Assembly (NCBI GenBank): GCA_934294885.1
Contig: CAKRAK010000008.1
Location: forward strand, 27,996-91,995
Direction: 5' to 3'
DNA from: an uncultured Lachnospiraceae bacterium
GTDB lineage: Bacteria > Bacillota > Clostridia > Lachnospirales > Lachnospiraceae
Length of the DNA: 64,000 nt
Shown here one piece after another: positions 63,082-64,000 of this stretch. The notes under the pieces are model-generated. The model was not told the DNA's origin. It was given only the letters and a program-made list of their open reading frames with translations, and made no database searches. Made by a program: the position numbers and the translations under genes. Each line of letters begins with the position of its first letter. Positions within the stretch are counted from its first letter, which is position 1.

Positions 63082-63543
63082 TTACATCTGCTTTAACAGA
63101 TTTACCATTTCAATTGCGCCGAGTGCACAATCATAACCCTTATTACCTGCCTTTGTTCCTGCACGTTCAATTGCCTGTTCAATATTCTCAGTTGTAACAA
63201 TTCCAAACATAACAGGTACACCTGAATTCAAAGATACCTGGGCAATTCCCTTTGATACTTCATTACATACATAATCGTAATGACTGGTTGCTCCACGGAT
63301 TACAGTTCCAAGACAGATAACCGCATCATATTTTCCTGACTCAGCCATCTTCTTAGCTGCTACAGGAATCTCGAACGCTCCCGGTACCCATGCCAATGTG
63401 ATATTATCCTCCGGGATATCATGACGGGTCAATCCATCCATTGCTCCTCCGATTAATTTTGAAACAATAAACTCGTTAAATCTTGCAGCTACAATACCAA
63501 TCTTCATGTCATTTGCTACTAATTTTCCTTCTAATGTCTTCAT
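63082..63543 (-). CDS. ribH: 6,7-dimethyl-8-ribityllumazine synthase
   Basis: This 153-residue enzyme performs the penultimate step of riboflavin synthesis. Signature blocks are IGIVAARFNEFI, WVPGAFEIPVAAKKM, CLGTVIRGATSHYDYVCNE and GIVTTENIEQAIERAG. The ATG at 63543 has better spacing from AGAAAGG than the in-frame ATG nine bases upstream. No FMN riboswitch can be seen upstream, and the other rib genes are not adjacent. Confidence 0.96.
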   Translation of the reverse strand: MKTLEGKLVANDMKIGIVAARFNEFIVSKLIGGAMDGLTRHDIPEDNITLAWVPGAFEIPVAAKKMAESGKYDAVICLGTVIRGATSHYDYVCNEVSKGIAQVSLNSGVPVMFGIVTTENIEQAIERAGTKAGNKGYDCALGAIEMVNLLKQM

Positions 63544-63624
63544 ATGATTCATCCTTTCTATCTTCCATGTCCTAAAACATATATTTATAACTTCGCTTTC
63601 CCATTTTATCCATTAACATTGCAT

Positions 63625-63663
63625 AAAATAAGGTATACACTTGTAAGAGTATACCTTATTTTT
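63625..63663. terminator. Bidirectional terminator upstream of ribH
   Basis: AAAATAAGGTATAC pairs with GTATACCTTATTTT. It isolates ribH from the repeat region upstream. Confidence 0.85.
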
Positions 63664-63699
63664 CCTCATTTGAAAATATTTATTTCATTTTTATTACGA

Positions 63700-63763
63700 T
63701 CAAGTAAGCGTTAGTACAATTCTTATCCGGACGCTTTTTTCACAGCGATGATTCCTTTCAAGG
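63700..63763 (-). repeat. Structured intergenic repeat, family Y, copy 2
   Basis: This copy matches 49886-49949. It is directly joined to the hairpin core at 63760-63845 and lies before a terminator at 63625-63663. Confidence 0.6.
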
Positions 63764-63845
63764 ACCGTTCCCACTGTCTGCTCCTCGTAGCGGTACTAAA
63801 TTCGTGCTTCGCACATATTAAGTACCGACGGGAGCAGATGTCCTT
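63760..63845 (-). repeat. Fourth copy of the MITE-element hairpin core
   Basis: AAGGAC/GTCCTT and TCTGCTCC/GGAGCAGA stems enclose CGGTACTAAAT, an apical GTGC TTCG CAC hairpin, and TTAAGTACCG. Outer arms and terminal repeats of elements 1-3 are absent. It is fused to repeat family Y. Confidence 0.65.
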
Positions 63846-63936
63846 TTCAGAAATCCATCAGCTGCTTTCAAAAGCTGTATCAGATTAATTGATGTAATTA
63901 GGAAAATGTTTTGTTCCCTGTTCGGTTGATTCTCAG

Positions 63937-63984
63937 AAAAAACAAGCCAATGCAATCTAAGGGGGGAGGGAATTGCATTGGCTT
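63937..63984 (-). terminator. Strong minus-strand terminator with a C-rich loop
   Basis: A perfect 13-bp stem (63944-63956 with 63972-63984) has, in the minus direction, loop TCCCTCCCCCCTTAG and then GTTTTTTC. An outer stem (63910-63918 with 63990-63998) may enclose it. Its gene lies beyond the right edge or is a small RNA. Confidence 0.7.
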
Positions 63985-64000
63985 ATCTGGGGAACAAATC

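Noticed and set aside
63544..63930. FMN riboswitch upstream of ribH
   Set aside because: No RFN consensus segments; a bidirectional terminator and repeats occupy the region.
1..64000. CRISPR array, prophage or integrase
   Set aside because: No regularly spaced direct repeats, phage structural genes or recombinase motifs were seen.

Overview
The window is a low-GC chromosomal segment of a Gram-positive anaerobe, most likely a Lachnospiraceae-type member of the Clostridia. Supporting signs are strong AGGAGG-type ribosome binding sites, many U-tailed hairpin terminators, an acyl-CoA carboxyltransferase, a Lachnospiraceae-style DUF6465 histone-like protein, an Agr-type peptide system, a Spo0A-like regulator and several GHKL kinases. 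I see no prophage, CRISPR array, rRNA operon or transposase gene. Taxonomy is inference from gene content; no marker gene was compared.

Left part (1-23 kb): the 5' two thirds of an M16C metallopeptidase gene; a tRNA-Val/tRNA-Met pair with promoter and terminator; a transglutaminase-like protein plus DUF1700 protein divergent from a MoxR-DUF58-membrane protein-maf operon; a translational GTPase of the TetM/EF-G type fused to a Rae1/YacP-type NYN nuclease domain; HAD and SUKH proteins; a metal-resistance pair (HMA chaperone and P1B ATPase) behind a clear ArsR/SmtB-type operator; DegV; a YhgE/Pip exporter divergent from a TetR regulator; methionine aminopeptidase; a carboxyltransferase; and a lytic transglycosylase.

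Middle (23-45 kb): an ABC transporter pair, an acyltransferase, the glutamate synthase operon gltB-gltD, glmS with an LCP cell-wall ligase, a small cluster of two related nucleotidyltransferase-like proteins with a HAD phosphatase, and the dTDP-rhamnose genes rfbA, rfbB, rfbD and rfbC. A MerR regulator fused to a methyltransferase follows. Much of this block serves envelope glycan synthesis: GlcN-6-P, dTDP-L-rhamnose, other sugar nucleotides and LCP attachment.

Right part (45-64 kb): a signalling block with a Spo0A-like response regulator and GHKL kinase facing a complete agr locus: agrB, a 45-residue agrD too short for usual ORF calling, an agrC-type kinase and a LytTR regulator next to a thymidylate-kinase-like gene. 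Then come proC, the DUF6465 protein, murF, HAD phosphatases, a Cas4-like-nuclease/XPD-type helicase, a DJ-1 protein, a CYTH protein, a degenerate (probably non-catalytic) LytS-type kinase and ribH.

The least explained content is non-coding. Three about 215-220 bp MITE-like elements (42415-42630, 43559-43778, 58770-58982) have terminal inverted repeats, 11-12 bp target duplications and a large hairpin with compensatory changes. A fourth copy of the hairpin core lies at 63760-63845. Two further repeat families (2050-2153 with 51603-51701; 49886-49949 with 63700-63763) mostly sit directly downstream of transcription terminators.
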